Notes under the pieces: generated by a model | Databases searched by the model: none | What the model saw: the letters and a program-made list of their open reading frames with translations, nothing else | What the model was told of the DNA's origin: nothing | Assembly (NCBI GenBank): GCA_024280015.1 | Contig: JAJRQY010000138.1 | Location: forward strand, 1-64,000 | From: Actinomycetes bacterium | Lineage (GTDB): Bacteria; Actinomycetota; Acidimicrobiia; Acidimicrobiales; SZUA-35 | DNA: 64,000 nt | Reading direction: 5' to 3' | Position numbers and translations under genes: made by a program | In this document: one piece after another, positions 1 through 8,452 of the stretch | Layout: each line of letters begins with the position of its first letter | How positions within the stretch are numbered: the stretch's first letter is position 1

Positions 1-498
1 AAACGAGTCGGTCATCGAGCTGTATTGGATGTAGTTCTGAATTGGATCCCACTCCGGTGTCGTGAGATAGAACTCAATCTCGGTAGCCACAAACGGCTCG
101 ACTCCAGCGGCCTGGCAGCGCTTCACCTGATCGGCCAGCAAACGACGAGGCGACATCTGATGTGGTTCGCCCTCCTCATCAAATGAGTCACTGAAAACCA
201 GGGCGTACCCTGGACGATGGGTCAGTAGCCGCGCGGTCGAGACATCAGGGACCAGAATGGTATCGAGAAAGCCTGATTCCATCGAGATCCAGGGGTTGTC
301 GGCCAGATCACACTCGATGTCCATGATGAATACGGCGTCAGCAACGCCAATTCCCTTTTGTCCAGCACCAAAGAACCGATCAACCGGCATTCGTTTGCCC
401 CGCAGATGGCCATAGTTGTCTGGGTGGGCAATCTCCACGGTGTGTATGCCGTGTTCCTTGGTGAGTGCTCGAAAGGAGTCGAGGTCCGTCTTGCTCAT
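1..498 (-). CDS. Glutamine synthetase-like protein, N-terminal part (runs off window)
   Basis: The minus-strand frame is open from ATG at 498 to the window edge, giving 166 residues (begins MSKTDLDSFRALTKEHGIHT). The segments HPDNYGHLRGKRMPVDRFF and SPRRLLADQVKRCQAAGVEP, followed by ATEIEFYL, fit the beta-grasp domain and the first part of the catalytic domain of the glutamine synthetase family. Family members ligate ammonia or an amine to glutamate with ATP. Several GlnA-like enzymes next to catabolic genes act on amines (gamma-glutamylpolyamine or gamma-glutamylanilide synthetases). Substrate cannot be decided because the metal and ATP sites lie outside the window. The catabolic neighbours favour a dedicated amine role over general nitrogen assimilation, which is inference. 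Confidence 0.75.
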   Translation of the reverse strand, partial: MSKTDLDSFRALTKEHGIHTVEIAHPDNYGHLRGKRMPVDRFFGAGQKGIGVADAVFIMDIECDLADNPWISMESGFLDTILVPDVSTARLLTHRPGYALVFSDSFDEEGEPHQMSPRRLLADQVKRCQAAGVEPFVATEIEFYLTTPEWDPIQNYIQYSSMTDSF

Positions 499-594
499 CA
501 GCTGGTGCTTTCTGGTGTTAATTCGAGCTCTGCTCGGGGCGGTTCTGGTCGGATTAGTTCGGGGCGGGCTGGCGTTTGAGCAGCTCGTTGGCCT

Positions 595-1764
595 TCAGTA
601 ACTCTTGGGCATGCCAAGCACCTTCTCGCCCAGGAAGGCGAGAATCAGATTGTTGTTGATGGGAGCGACCTGGTACAACCGGGTCTCCCGCAGCTTTCGC
701 TCGATGTCGTACTCGGTGGCAAAGCCAAAGCCGCCATGCGTATCTAGTGCAGCGTTGCCCGCTTCCCATGACGCGTTCGAAGCCAACATCTTGGCCATAT
801 TGGCCTCGGCACCACATGACCGACCTTCATCAAACAATGCCGCCGCCTTAAAGCGCATCAGATTGGCCGCTTCCAAGTTGGCATAGGCCTTTGCCAACGG
901 GAATTGCACACCCTGATTGGCTCCTATTGGACGACCAAACACTTCACGCTCACAGGCATAGGCACTGGCTTTGTCCAGGAAGAAGCGGCCATCGCCAATG
1001 CATTCGGAGGCAATGAGAATCCGCTCGGCGTTCATGCCGTCGAGAATGTGCCGGAACCCCTTGCCTTCGGTTCCAAGCAGCGCATCGGCGGGGAGGACGA
1101 CCTCATCAAAGAACACTTCGGTGGTGCTGTGATTCATCCACGTATCAATCGGATTGATGGTGAGGCCCTCGATAAGGGAACCGTCATCCTTTCGCATCTC
1201 TACCAGAAAAACGGATAAGCCATCAATGCCGCGCCCACCTTCTTGAACCGGTGTTGTGCGGGCAAGAAGGATCATCAGGTCGGAGTACATGGCCCGCGAT
1301 GTCCAGATTTTCTGGCCATTGATTCGCCAGGTATCGCCATCTCGAACAGCTTTGGTTCGCAGCTTGCCCGTTTCTGAGCCGGCCTCGGGTTCAGTAACAG
1401 CAAAGGCCTGCAGTCGCTTGGAGCCGTCGGCTACTTGAGGCAAGTATTTCTGCTTCTGTTGGGCAGAACCGTGGCGAAGCAGGGTTCCCATCACATACAT
1501 CTGGGCGTGACAAGCGCTCGGATTTCCTCCGCTTGCCGAGATTTCCTCGAGGATCACGGATGCTCCCATCAAGCTGAGTCCGCCGCCTCCATACTCTTCG
1601 GGAATGAGGGCAGACAGCCAGCCGTTCTTGGTCAGTTCTGCCACAAATTCTTCGGGGTACTTGTCTGGTTCTAATGATCGCCAATACTCATTGCCATACT
1701 TATCCGCTAACCGTCGAACTTCACTGCGGATGACGGCGAAGTCTTCCGGTTCATCAAACTGCAT
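595..1764 (-). CDS. Acyl-CoA dehydrogenase
   Basis: A 389-residue FAD-dependent acyl-CoA dehydrogenase of normal family length, which would introduce the alpha,beta double bond into an acyl-CoA. Visible family signatures are the FAD-contacting AVTEPEAGSETG (about 117-128), GQKIWTSRAMYSD (about 150-162), the C-terminal DTHGGFGFATEYDIERKLR region that contacts flavin at the dimer interface, and the closing RLYQVAPINNNLI. The start at 1764 lies 3 nt downstream of the GntR gene's stop on the same strand, so the two are probably co-transcribed. A CoA ester substrate is certain by family, its chain type is not. The divergent MaoC-type hydratase would supply the next beta-oxidation-like step. Confidence 0.9.
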   Translation of the reverse strand: MQFDEPEDFAVIRSEVRRLADKYGNEYWRSLEPDKYPEEFVAELTKNGWLSALIPEEYGGGGLSLMGASVILEEISASGGNPSACHAQMYVMGTLLRHGSAQQKQKYLPQVADGSKRLQAFAVTEPEAGSETGKLRTKAVRDGDTWRINGQKIWTSRAMYSDLMILLARTTPVQEGGRGIDGLSVFLVEMRKDDGSLIEGLTINPIDTWMNHSTTEVFFDEVVLPADALLGTEGKGFRHILDGMNAERILIASECIGDGRFFLDKASAYACEREVFGRPIGANQGVQFPLAKAYANLEAANLMRFKAAALFDEGRSCGAEANMAKMLASNASWEAGNAALDTHGGFGFATEYDIERKLRETRLYQVAPINNNLILAFLGEKVLGMPKSY

Positions 1765-1767
1765 TCG

Positions 1768-2472
1768 TTATACCTCAGGTCTTGTTTCTTCGACTGGGTT
1801 CCAGAAGCCTTGGGCTTCCAGTGCATCGGCGGCGGCGACTCCGCTTTGGTGGAGGTGTGCTTCCATTGCTTGACGAGCCCCATCCGCGTCCCCCGCAACG
1901 ATGGCCCCAAGAATCTCCGCGTGATGAGCGATCGCTTGTTGATCCCATCCGCCTGCTAACTCAAAGTAACGAGAAGGGACGGTGCGGTCCAAAAGACGCA
2001 GCAACCACCGGGTGCGAGTTGAAGCCGCACGATTGATGACTCGGTGGAAGTCTGCGTTCAGTGATGACATCATCACCGCCCGGTCGGCCGAACTCGTCGT
2101 ATTCTCCTCAAACTCACGATGCAGGTCTCGAAGCCGATCTAGGTCTTGGTCTGTGAGTTGGGTCGCGGCCATGGCCGCTGCTCGCCCGGAAACAAGCCCA
2201 AACAGGTCATAGTGATCAATCACATCGGCACGGCTGATGTGGGCGACCTGGGCCCCGCGACGCGGCAACACATCCAGTAGTCCCTCTTGGCCGAGCACAA
2301 CAATGGCTTCGCGTACCGGACTACGGCTCACTCCTAGGGCCTCGCCGATGGCTTCTTGGTCGATGTGGGTGCCTGGTTTCAGCGACCCGGTCAAGATGAG
2401 TTCTCGAACATAGTTCACAACATCATCGGCGAGGCCACCACGGCGCGGTGGCCTGGCTACCGGCAGATTCAT
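1768..2472 (-). CDS. GntR-family regulator, FCD (FadR) subfamily
   Basis: A winged-helix N-terminus (about residues 10-75) carries the GntR signature LKPGTHIDQEAIGEALGVSR followed by PVREA. The C-terminal all-helical FCD ligand domain includes the D-x3-H-type metal or ligand residues (NADFHRVI and IAHHAEILGAI). I chose ATG 2472 (MNLPVARPPRRGGL, 234 aa) because a start at 2547 would run across the operator-like palindrome and into the divergent gene. FCD regulators usually repress a neighbouring catabolic operon and release DNA on binding a small acid or CoA-derived metabolite. The gene is followed 3 nt later by an acyl-CoA dehydrogenase and is divergent from a MaoC-type hydratase. Confidence 0.88.
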   Translation of the reverse strand: MNLPVARPPRRGGLADDVVNYVRELILTGSLKPGTHIDQEAIGEALGVSRSPVREAIVVLGQEGLLDVLPRRGAQVAHISRADVIDHYDLFGLVSGRAAAMAATQLTDQDLDRLRDLHREFEENTTSSADRAVMMSSLNADFHRVINRAASTRTRWLLRLLDRTVPSRYFELAGGWDQQAIAHHAEILGAIVAGDADGARQAMEAHLHQSGVAAADALEAQGFWNPVEETRPEV

Positions 2473-2526
2473 CGGATTTGACCTTGCTCGACTACCCGAG
2501 AGGGGACTTGCTGTTTGGATCGGTAG

Positions 2527-3585
2527 ATGGTTTCTTGCACATTGCATACAATATCAAATGTGCCCAACTCGCGATCCACCTCAGCCGCAAACTCCGCCCC
2601 GCCGGCTACCCCAGCCCTTGACGGGCCCTATTACGATGACCTGTGGACTGGATACGTTTTTCCAACCTTGCCAGCAACCATCGTTACTGAAGCCGACAAT
2701 CTCCAGTACCGGATGATCACGGGCAACGAGCATCGTCTGACCGCTGACCCATCGCTCTATCAGACAGTCAGCACCTCCAAGGGCAAGCTGGCAAATCCTG
2801 GCCTGGTCCTCCAACTCTCCATTGGCCAGTCCACCAGCGCGACCCGCAAGGCCATCGCCAACCTTTTCTATCGAGGAGTTCTTCTCCAGCGACCCGTAGA
2901 GATCGGCGAACGGATCGAGACCACCACCACCGTCCTGGCCTTGTGCGATTCCCGAGCAAAGGGCGACCTCAACCGAGGCAAGGTTTTGCTCGGCATCTGG
3001 ACTCACGGCGACAACGGCCCAATCGCCCAATACCAACGATGCGCCCTACTGCCCTGCCGGGGCGAGGCACCGGGTCATGCTGAGGATGTTGGTTCTGCCA
3101 GTTCAGGGGACACGCCGGACTATGCCGGGGCAATCCCCGCTGACTGGAACCTGTCCGACCTCTCGGGTCTGGATTGGGACGTCGGCCAGAGCAAGGCGGA
3201 CATCATGTGGGACCACATTGACATGGCACCAGCGCTCGCTCGCATGACCTTCAACCAAGCAATCGTCCACCGCTCACCCATGGAAAGCGCCTACGGAAAG
3301 CGCCTTGTCTACGGTGGCCATGTGATTGCTCTGGCCGAAGCCTCATTGACTCGCCTCCTACCGGGAATGGCAACAATCGTCGGCTGGGGTCAGTGCAGTC
3401 ATCTCGGGCCAGCATTTGAGGGAGACACGGTGAGCTTCGAACACACCCTGACGAGAACAGAACCGGCGGGTCCAGGACAGCTGCTACACATACGGACCAT
3501 CGGATTTCGCCAGGACGGATCCACCCGTGACAATGCAGAAGCGACGTCCATCTTGGACTGGGAGTCAGTGATCTACCACCGATAG
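2527..3585 (+). CDS. MaoC-type double hot-dog acyl-CoA hydratase/dehydratase
   Basis: A 352-residue protein with two hot-dog halves, as in the FAS1-like dehydratase, 3-methylfumaryl-CoA hydratase and mesaconyl-CoA hydratase families. The N-terminal half has the long loop plus YRMITGNEHRLTADPSLYQ, and the C-terminal half (about 230-340) has FNQAIVHRSPMESAYG and YGGHVIALAEASLTRLLPG, where MaoC hydratases carry their active-site helix. It probably hydrates an enoyl-CoA made by the divergent acyl-CoA dehydrogenase. The start is uncertain: 2527 overlaps an operator-like palindrome, so GTG 2560 or a later codon may be the true start. The first about 30 residues look non-conserved (Ser/Ala/Pro rich). 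Confidence 0.75.
   Translation: MVSCTLHTISNVPNSRSTSAANSAPPATPALDGPYYDDLWTGYVFPTLPATIVTEADNLQYRMITGNEHRLTADPSLYQTVSTSKGKLANPGLVLQLSIGQSTSATRKAIANLFYRGVLLQRPVEIGERIETTTTVLALCDSRAKGDLNRGKVLLGIWTHGDNGPIAQYQRCALLPCRGEAPGHAEDVGSASSGDTPDYAGAIPADWNLSDLSGLDWDVGQSKADIMWDHIDMAPALARMTFNQAIVHRSPMESAYGKRLVYGGHVIALAEASLTRLLPGMATIVGWGQCSHLGPAFEGDTVSFEHTLTRTEPAGPGQLLHIRTIGFRQDGSTRDNAEATSILDWESVIYHR
2537..2563. promoter_or_regulatory. Operator-like palindromes between FCD-GntR and hydratase genes
   Basis: Two overlapping symmetries are visible: GCACATT (2537-2543) with AATGTGC (2557-2563), a perfect 7-bp inverted repeat with a 13-nt spacer, and ATTGCATACAAT (2541-2552), one base pair from a perfect 12-bp palindrome. 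The latter has the TTGTATACAA-like form seen at many FCD-GntR sites. Placement between the regulator and the divergent gene suggests an autoregulatory operator. This is inference. Confidence 0.5.
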
Positions 3586-3711
3586 CGGGTTAGCCAAAAG
3601 ATCTACCCGGCAACTTGTAACCTTCGATCAAGAAAACAGAAGAAGAATTACGCGACTTCTGCGCGAGCTGGAGCGTCTCACTGTGGTCACTACTCGTTGT
3701 AGCTATGGCCA

Positions 3712-4308
3712 GTGGAGATCACCCCCGTGCTTTACATGTCTGCAAACAAGGATCCCCAACCCGATGACCCTCGCCGGAGCGCCCGTATTGATCCCACACT
3801 CGGGCCCCTAGGGGAGATCAACCTAGGCTCCAATTTTGGCTTCGGCGCCACGCCCTCAGATGCGAACCAGGGAGCCAAGCAGCCAGTGGGCGCGACACCG
3901 CAAACTGCCACGACGCCGGGGAACACGGCACCCATCCCAGCCTTCAGAGCCGACCCGATCATTTTCGCCAGCAAGTCAGCAACGGTGTCACAAGAGGGAC
4001 TCGCCTCAACCAGGTTGGTTGCCGTATTCATGGCAGCCGCACCAGCAACCGTTCACCTCACGGTCAAGGGGTACAGCGATATTCTGGGTGCCGCAGACCA
4101 AAACCTGATTCTCAGCCAGGAGCGAGCCGACGCCGTCCTAGCTGTTCTTCTCAGCCAGAACATCGCCGAAGCTCGATTGACCGCTGAAGGGCAGGGTTCA
4201 ACAAATCAGTTTCGAGCAGGACAAACTGCCGAGCAGGACGTGAACTCCTACCACGCACTCCGGTCCAACCGACGAGTCCAGATGGAACTCTCAATCGATC
4301 TCGGCTGA
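3712..4308 (+). CDS. OmpA-like domain protein, short form
   Basis: The last about 110 residues form an OmpA C-terminal peptidoglycan-binding domain: ADPIIFASKSATVSQEG, then KGYSDILGAADQNLILSQERADAV, then AEGQGS and LRSNRRVQMEL. The peptidoglycan-contacting Asp (GYSD) and the Arg of SNRRV are present. The N-terminal 80 residues are Pro/Thr/Gln-rich and probably unstructured. No signal peptide or membrane helix is visible, which is odd for this family. GTG 3712 or ATG 3736 (MSANKDPQP) may be the start. It sits 60 nt before a longer BON-OmpA protein with a closely similar C-terminus, suggesting duplication and joint expression. Confidence 0.75.
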   Translation: MEITPVLYMSANKDPQPDDPRRSARIDPTLGPLGEINLGSNFGFGATPSDANQGAKQPVGATPQTATTPGNTAPIPAFRADPIIFASKSATVSQEGLASTRLVAVFMAAAPATVHLTVKGYSDILGAADQNLILSQERADAVLAVLLSQNIAEARLTAEGQGSTNQFRAGQTAEQDVNSYHALRSNRRVQMELSIDLG

Positions 4309-4368
4309 TTCCTCAGATAGCTGGCGCTACTCTCCTTGGACTTCTCGTCTCGGTGAGAAGAGCAATCG

Positions 4369-5346
4369 ATGAGTTTTCGAACGAAATTGCGCGACTCTTC
4401 TCGTTCCCAGGCGTCCTATGGTGGAGTCCGAAAACTGGAGGCGCCCCGCGTGAGTAACAAAGTGAAGAACGAGAAAGTCATCCCCGAATGGGATGTTGAT
4501 GCCGACGAACAGATCGTCCTCATTGGTGTGCTCGCCTTCATCCTGCTCAGTCTGGCTATCGGAGTCGGTTTATGGCGGTCCGGGGGCGATGACCAAGTCG
4601 CTCTAGACCCAGGTCTTGCCGCTGTCCAAGCTGACAACACCAACGGTCAAGATCTCGACGCTGTCATTGCGACAACGCTCAGCCCATCTGCGTCGACAAC
4701 CGAAGTCGAGTCCGCAGCTCCGACCACCATCGCCACCACGACCCCTCCGACCACCGAAGCCACAACAACTGCTCCCCCGACGACAATCCTTGACCTTGAA
4801 CCCGATGTTGTAGCTTCACTCACTGCCTCAGGCGTTGCCGGACCAACGGCGACGCTGGACGGAACAACGGCAACAGTGCGAGGAACGGTCGCATCAGAAG
4901 AAGCAAGAGCCACCGCCGTCGCCGCAGCAAGTGAGGTCGCCGGAGTCACCAACGTGATTGACGAACTGACTGTTGTTATTCCCGTCAGCGACCGCCTCAA
5001 CGAACTGTTCGAGCTCGCCCCGATCCAATTTGCCACCAGTTCTCCTCAGATCCTCGAGGCAAGCTTCCCGACCCTGGACTCCGCCGCTGAGATCCTGGCG
5101 ACGGCTCCAGACGGAACGAGCCTCGAGGTTCAGGGCTACACCGACCTGGCAGGATCAGAATCCAAGAATCTGACCTTGAGTCAACAACGGGCGGACGCCG
5201 TTGTCACCTACCTCACCGACAAGGGCATCTCAGCCGAGTTACTCCAGGCAAAGGGCTACGGGGAAACCGACCAGTTCGAAAAGGGCGACCTAGCCGAGAA
5301 CTATGAAGCCAATCGACGGGTTCGATTCGAACTCCTCGGAGGTTGA
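4369..5346 (+). CDS. Membrane-anchored BON-OmpA protein (ArfA/OmpATb-like)
   Basis: Domain order in this 325-residue protein: cytoplasmic N-terminus, one transmembrane helix (about 45-66, IVLIGVLAFILLSLAIGVGLW), a Thr/Ala/Pro-rich linker (about 95-145), a BON domain (about 150-205, ATLDGTTATVRGTVASEEAR to GVTNVIDEL), then an OmpA domain (about 215-325) with EVQGYTDLAGSESKNLTLSQ and EANRRVRFELL. The same architecture (TM, BON, OmpA) is known from mycobacterial OmpATb/ArfA, linked to acid adaptation and ammonia release. Here it probably anchors the membrane to peptidoglycan. Transferring the ArfA role is inference. Confidence 0.82.
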   Translation: MSFRTKLRDSSRSQASYGGVRKLEAPRVSNKVKNEKVIPEWDVDADEQIVLIGVLAFILLSLAIGVGLWRSGGDDQVALDPGLAAVQADNTNGQDLDAVIATTLSPSASTTEVESAAPTTIATTTPPTTEATTTAPPTTILDLEPDVVASLTASGVAGPTATLDGTTATVRGTVASEEARATAVAAASEVAGVTNVIDELTVVIPVSDRLNELFELAPIQFATSSPQILEASFPTLDSAAEILATAPDGTSLEVQGYTDLAGSESKNLTLSQQRADAVVTYLTDKGISAELLQAKGYGETDQFEKGDLAENYEANRRVRFELLGG

Positions 5347-5380
5347 GCGGTTGGACCGATCTAGTCTGGTCGATCCGCGG

Positions 5381-5933
5381 CTAGACAGACAACCCATCGA
5401 AGGGTCCACTGGCTAGCGCTCCCCCATCAATGGTGAAGCATGACCCGTTGGCAAACTGGCCTAGCGCGCTGACCAGGTAGAGAACCATGCCACCAATTTC
5501 GGTGATGTGGCCTGCCCGATTAGCCAGATTGATTCGCACTGGACTGTTGTCCAGACCATCGACAACGGACTGAGCCAGCGGTGTCTCGATGAGCCCCGGA
5601 GCGACCAGGCTCACCCGAATGTGATCATCTCGCCACTCTTTGGCCAGGGCGACAATCATCGATTGCAGGGCACCCTTTGTTGCTCCGTAAATGGCAACCC
5701 CTGGGGACGGGCGGTTGCCGTCAATAGAGCCGACCATGACAAGCGTCAATCCCGAGCGAATCCAGCTTGCCGCACGCTTCATCAAGGGAGTCACTATTGC
5801 GAGCAACGAGCGCAACCTTGGTACCGGCCTCACCCAACATTTGAGCGATACCGAAACCGATGCCAGCTGACGCTCCAGTTACTAGGACCCGTCGCCCAAG
5901 GAGCCCAGACCGGCTCGGGTCGTGCAGTCTCAT
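5381..5933 (-). pseudogene. Short-chain dehydrogenase/reductase broken by internal deletion and frame change
   Basis: The first frame (ATG 5933 to about 5721) gives a good SDR N-terminus: RVLVTGASAGIGFGIAQML with TGxxxGIG, then TKVALVARNSDSL. A different frame (through 5381) gives an SDR C-terminus: VMVGSIDGNRPSPGVAIYGATKGALQSM with the catalytic Ser, Tyr and Lys, then RVSLVAPGLIETPL and the terminal FTIDGGALASG. The roughly 80 residues expected between them (NNAG motif and the helix 4 region) are absent. The two frames meet near 5733-5755. Total length is 553 bp against about 750 bp for the family. This is best read as a deletion pseudogene; an assembly collapse is the alternative. Confidence 0.8.
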
Positions 5934-6023
5934 TGCTCCAGTCTCCTCATTACTCCAGCGCCCTCACAGATCTAGCCTCGCTCGACACGACCTCATCGGA
6001 CAATCACATCCATGCTGCGGCTG

Positions 6024-6902
6024 CTAGGCACCAACCCAGCCAGACGCTGGGCGCTCAAACCAGACATGAACCTGGCCAGTACCAATGGAGTTTTCGTAAT
6101 CGCTGTAGAGCTCTCCAGTGGCAACACACTCTGGTCCACCAACTGCCGCGATCATGGCCAGGTAATGACCAAAGCGTCCCTCAGGAGCAAACTGCTTGTA
6201 GCCGTCCATCTCCTCGAGGATGCGCCGGTGGTCCCCCTCCCTCATCCACTGGAGACGTGCTTCATCGGCCAGCCTCGCTTCCGGAGAATGAACATGACTC
6301 GGATCGGATGATTCGTGGCTGCGCAGGGTGCTCAACGAATGGAAGCGGTGGCTCATGCCACCAGATCCAATGATGACAACTCGACCCTCGACAGCTTCGA
6401 CTGCCCGCTGGATTCCTTCACCCAGAAGTCGGAAGTCATTGGCCTCACCAGTTTGGGTGAGGCTGATCCCGACCCAACGCTGGCCGTCACCAAGATAGGT
6501 CCAGGTGTTGATCGTTGGATAGTGGATCGGCAAGTGCTCATTGTCGATGGCCGAACACCAGGAACCGCCAGCCGAGACCTCATCGGCGATACGTCCGGCA
6601 AGTTCGGGATGGCCGAGAAAGTCATAGGGCAAAGAACTCATGCCACGGGGCAACTCATCGGAGGTGTAGAAGCCTTTGCGACGCTCGTGAGAGGAGACAA
6701 CAAACTCAACCGTGGTTGCCCAATGACTGTCCAGGATGATGACCGCGTCAGGCTTCAGGCGATCAAACACCTCGGACTTGAGTCGCGCAAAGCCCGGGAC
6801 GAGGCTGATCTCCTTGCCGTCATTGAGTTCAAAGCGAATGTCTTGGTCCAACATGATGGTCGGAACGTGCGAGAACAATCCGACACCGACGACCTCACCC
6901 AT
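6024..6902 (-). CDS. hpaD: Class III extradiol ring-cleavage dioxygenase, HpaD-like
   Basis: This 292-residue protein resembles the LigB-fold homoprotocatechuate 2,3-dioxygenase of enteric bacteria. The N-terminus has LFSHVPTIM (metal His), then LKPDAVIILDSHWATTVEFVV (second metal His), then KGFYTSDELPRGMSSLPYDFLGHPELA, which lines up with the YTSNELP..YNYEGNPELG stretch of E. coli HpaD as I remember it. A downstream IGSGGMSHRFHS supplies further active-site residues. It would open a catechol ring, such as 3,4-dihydroxyphenylacetate, with O2 and Fe(II) to a hydroxymuconic semialdehyde. It is divergent from the P450 gene across a region with two operator-like palindromes. HpaE- and HpaG-like genes follow in the block. 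Confidence 0.82.
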   Translation of the reverse strand: MGEVVGVGLFSHVPTIMLDQDIRFELNDGKEISLVPGFARLKSEVFDRLKPDAVIILDSHWATTVEFVVSSHERRKGFYTSDELPRGMSSLPYDFLGHPELAGRIADEVSAGGSWCSAIDNEHLPIHYPTINTWTYLGDGQRWVGISLTQTGEANDFRLLGEGIQRAVEAVEGRVVIIGSGGMSHRFHSLSTLRSHESSDPSHVHSPEARLADEARLQWMREGDHRRILEEMDGYKQFAPEGRFGHYLAMIAAVGGPECVATGELYSDYENSIGTGQVHVWFERPASGWVGA

Positions 6903-6966
6903 AGTGCTTACCCATCAGTTCCAGCACCATTTCCGACTGTCGAGCTCAGCACGATGCATCCCTTCC

Positions 6967-6980
6967 GTTTGGGATCAAAC
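6967..6980. promoter_or_regulatory. Operator-like palindrome, copy 1 (dioxygenase side)
   Basis: GTTTGGGATCAAAC is an inverted repeat (GTTTG, 4 nt, CAAAC), followed by TAT. It lies 65 nt upstream of the dioxygenase start on the minus strand and matches the sites at 7025 and 11449. It is a candidate site for the MarR-family protein encoded at 9938-10456. Confidence 0.55.
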
Positions 6981-7014
6981 TATCGGAGTATCATGACCAA
7001 TGACGCAGGCCAAC

Positions 7015-7044
7015 TCGACAAATCGTTTGGATCCAAACTATTAT
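7015..7044 (+). promoter_or_regulatory. P450 promoter with embedded operator palindrome, copy 2
   Basis: TCGACA (7015-7020) and TATTAT (7039-7044) are spaced by 18 nt and fit a sigma-70-type promoter reading toward the P450 gene. The spacer contains the perfect 14-bp palindrome GTTTGGATCCAAAC (7025-7038). A repressor bound there would block polymerase. The same motif with the same ATCG and AT flanks recurs at 11449. Confidence 0.6.
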
Positions 7045-7093
7045 CCGTCTCGAGACGCCAATACCCGCTGTCCCTGCCAGAAGGAATACACCC

Positions 7094-8362
7094 GTGAGCC
7101 TGATTGATGCTGATTTCGTGATGGGCGACGACCACGCCGATCTCACGTCACATGACACCTACACCAAGGGCGTTCCCCACGCCACGTTCGCCAGGCTTCG
7201 TAAAGAAGACCCCGTATCCTGGATCGACGAAGAAGACGGCAGCGGCTTCTGGGCCATCACCAAATACCGCGACATCATCGATGTCAGCCGTGACTATGAG
7301 ACCTTCTCCAGTCGCATGGGCATCCGCCTCGAAGAGATGACCCCGGAAGAGACCGAGGCCCGCGGCACCATGATGGAGACCGACCCTCCTGACCACACCA
7401 GACTGCGCCGACTGGTCTCAAAGGGATTCACTCGCCGCAAGGTCGAGTCCTACGAAGAGCAAATACGTGAACTGGCAGCCGATGTGGTCGAAACCGCGGT
7501 AGCTAAGGGCGAGTTCGACTTTGTTACCGATGTCGCCACCCAGTTGCCAATGAAGATGCTTGGCAAGCTCATGGGAACACCAGACGAGGATGGCGACCAC
7601 CTGGTCGAGCTCGGTGACTCATTGCTCGGCAACACCGATCCCGAGTTCACCGACTTTGTCGTTGACCAGATGGACACCGATGAGTACCGCATGGTGCCCT
7701 TCCGTTCCCCCGCCGCCATCGAGGTGTTCGAATATGCCCGTTCTCAGGCAGCTGCACGTCGCGAGCATCCGACCGAAGACATCATCACCCAACTACTGGC
7801 CGACACTACCGACGGCGATCCGCTCACCGAGTTGGAGTTCAACAACTTCTTTACCCTGTTGGTTGCCGCCGCCAATGATACCACTCGCTACACCATGACC
7901 GGCGGCATCCATGCCCTGCTCTCTCGTCCCGACATGATTGCCAAGCTCAAGGCTGCTCCCGATGACGACGAGCGTTGGATCACCGCAGTGGACGAGATCC
8001 TTCGTTGGACATCGGTCACCACCCACTTCCGTCGCACCGCATCAGTTGACGTCGAGATGAGAGGCAAGCAGATCAAAGCCGGTGACAAGGTCCTGATCTA
8101 TTTTGTTTCTGGCGACTTTGACGCGGACCAATTCGAGAACCCCTATCACTTCAATATCGATCGAGTCTCCAATGATCACATGGCTTTCGGTCGCGGCGGC
8201 CCACACCTGTGCCTAGGTGCGTGGCTCGCCCGCATGGAGGTTCGTGTCACCCTGCAAGAACTACTCAAGCGGATTGACGGAATTGAACAGGTCGGCGACA
8301 TCAGCAGACTCCGGTCCAACTTCATCGCAGGAATCAAGCACCTCCCCGTCGCCATCCGCTAA
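7094..8362 (+). CDS. Cytochrome P450
   Basis: A full-length 422-residue bacterial P450. Seen in order: METDPPDHTRLRRLVSKGFT (C-helix region), the I-helix oxygen-activation segment LLVAAANDTTRYTMTGG (A-N-D-T in place of A-G-x-D/E-T), the ExxR of K-helix (DEILR), and the heme loop FGRGGPHLCLGAWLAR with the thiolate Cys. Sequence style resembles actinobacterial CYP families acting on steroids, terpenoids or alkyl side chains. Electrons must come from a ferredoxin and reductase not seen here. GTG 7094 has an AGAAGGA ribosome site. It is the first gene after the operator-bearing promoter and is followed by the aldehyde dehydrogenase. Confidence 0.93.
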   Translation: MSLIDADFVMGDDHADLTSHDTYTKGVPHATFARLRKEDPVSWIDEEDGSGFWAITKYRDIIDVSRDYETFSSRMGIRLEEMTPEETEARGTMMETDPPDHTRLRRLVSKGFTRRKVESYEEQIRELAADVVETAVAKGEFDFVTDVATQLPMKMLGKLMGTPDEDGDHLVELGDSLLGNTDPEFTDFVVDQMDTDEYRMVPFRSPAAIEVFEYARSQAAARREHPTEDIITQLLADTTDGDPLTELEFNNFFTLLVAAANDTTRYTMTGGIHALLSRPDMIAKLKAAPDDDERWITAVDEILRWTSVTTHFRRTASVDVEMRGKQIKAGDKVLIYFVSGDFDADQFENPYHFNIDRVSNDHMAFGRGGPHLCLGAWLARMEVRVTLQELLKRIDGIEQVGDISRLRSNFIAGIKHLPVAIR

Positions 8363-8452
8363 GGATTCGGCTTCGGCCAGCCACCGGCGCTCTCAATAGT
8401 GTTGGTAGCAATCGACCCCCATCGCCCTCACCTCCAACCGGAGAAACGAATC

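Noticed and set aside
2472-2547. Longer N-terminus for the FCD-GntR gene
   Set aside because: It would cross the operator palindrome and the divergent promoter and has no family similarity.
4416-5173. Other-strand and other-frame long open frames over the BON-OmpA gene
   Set aside because: They are low-complexity (Val/Ala/Thr or Pro/Arg) shadows of the Thr-rich linker with no recognisable domain.
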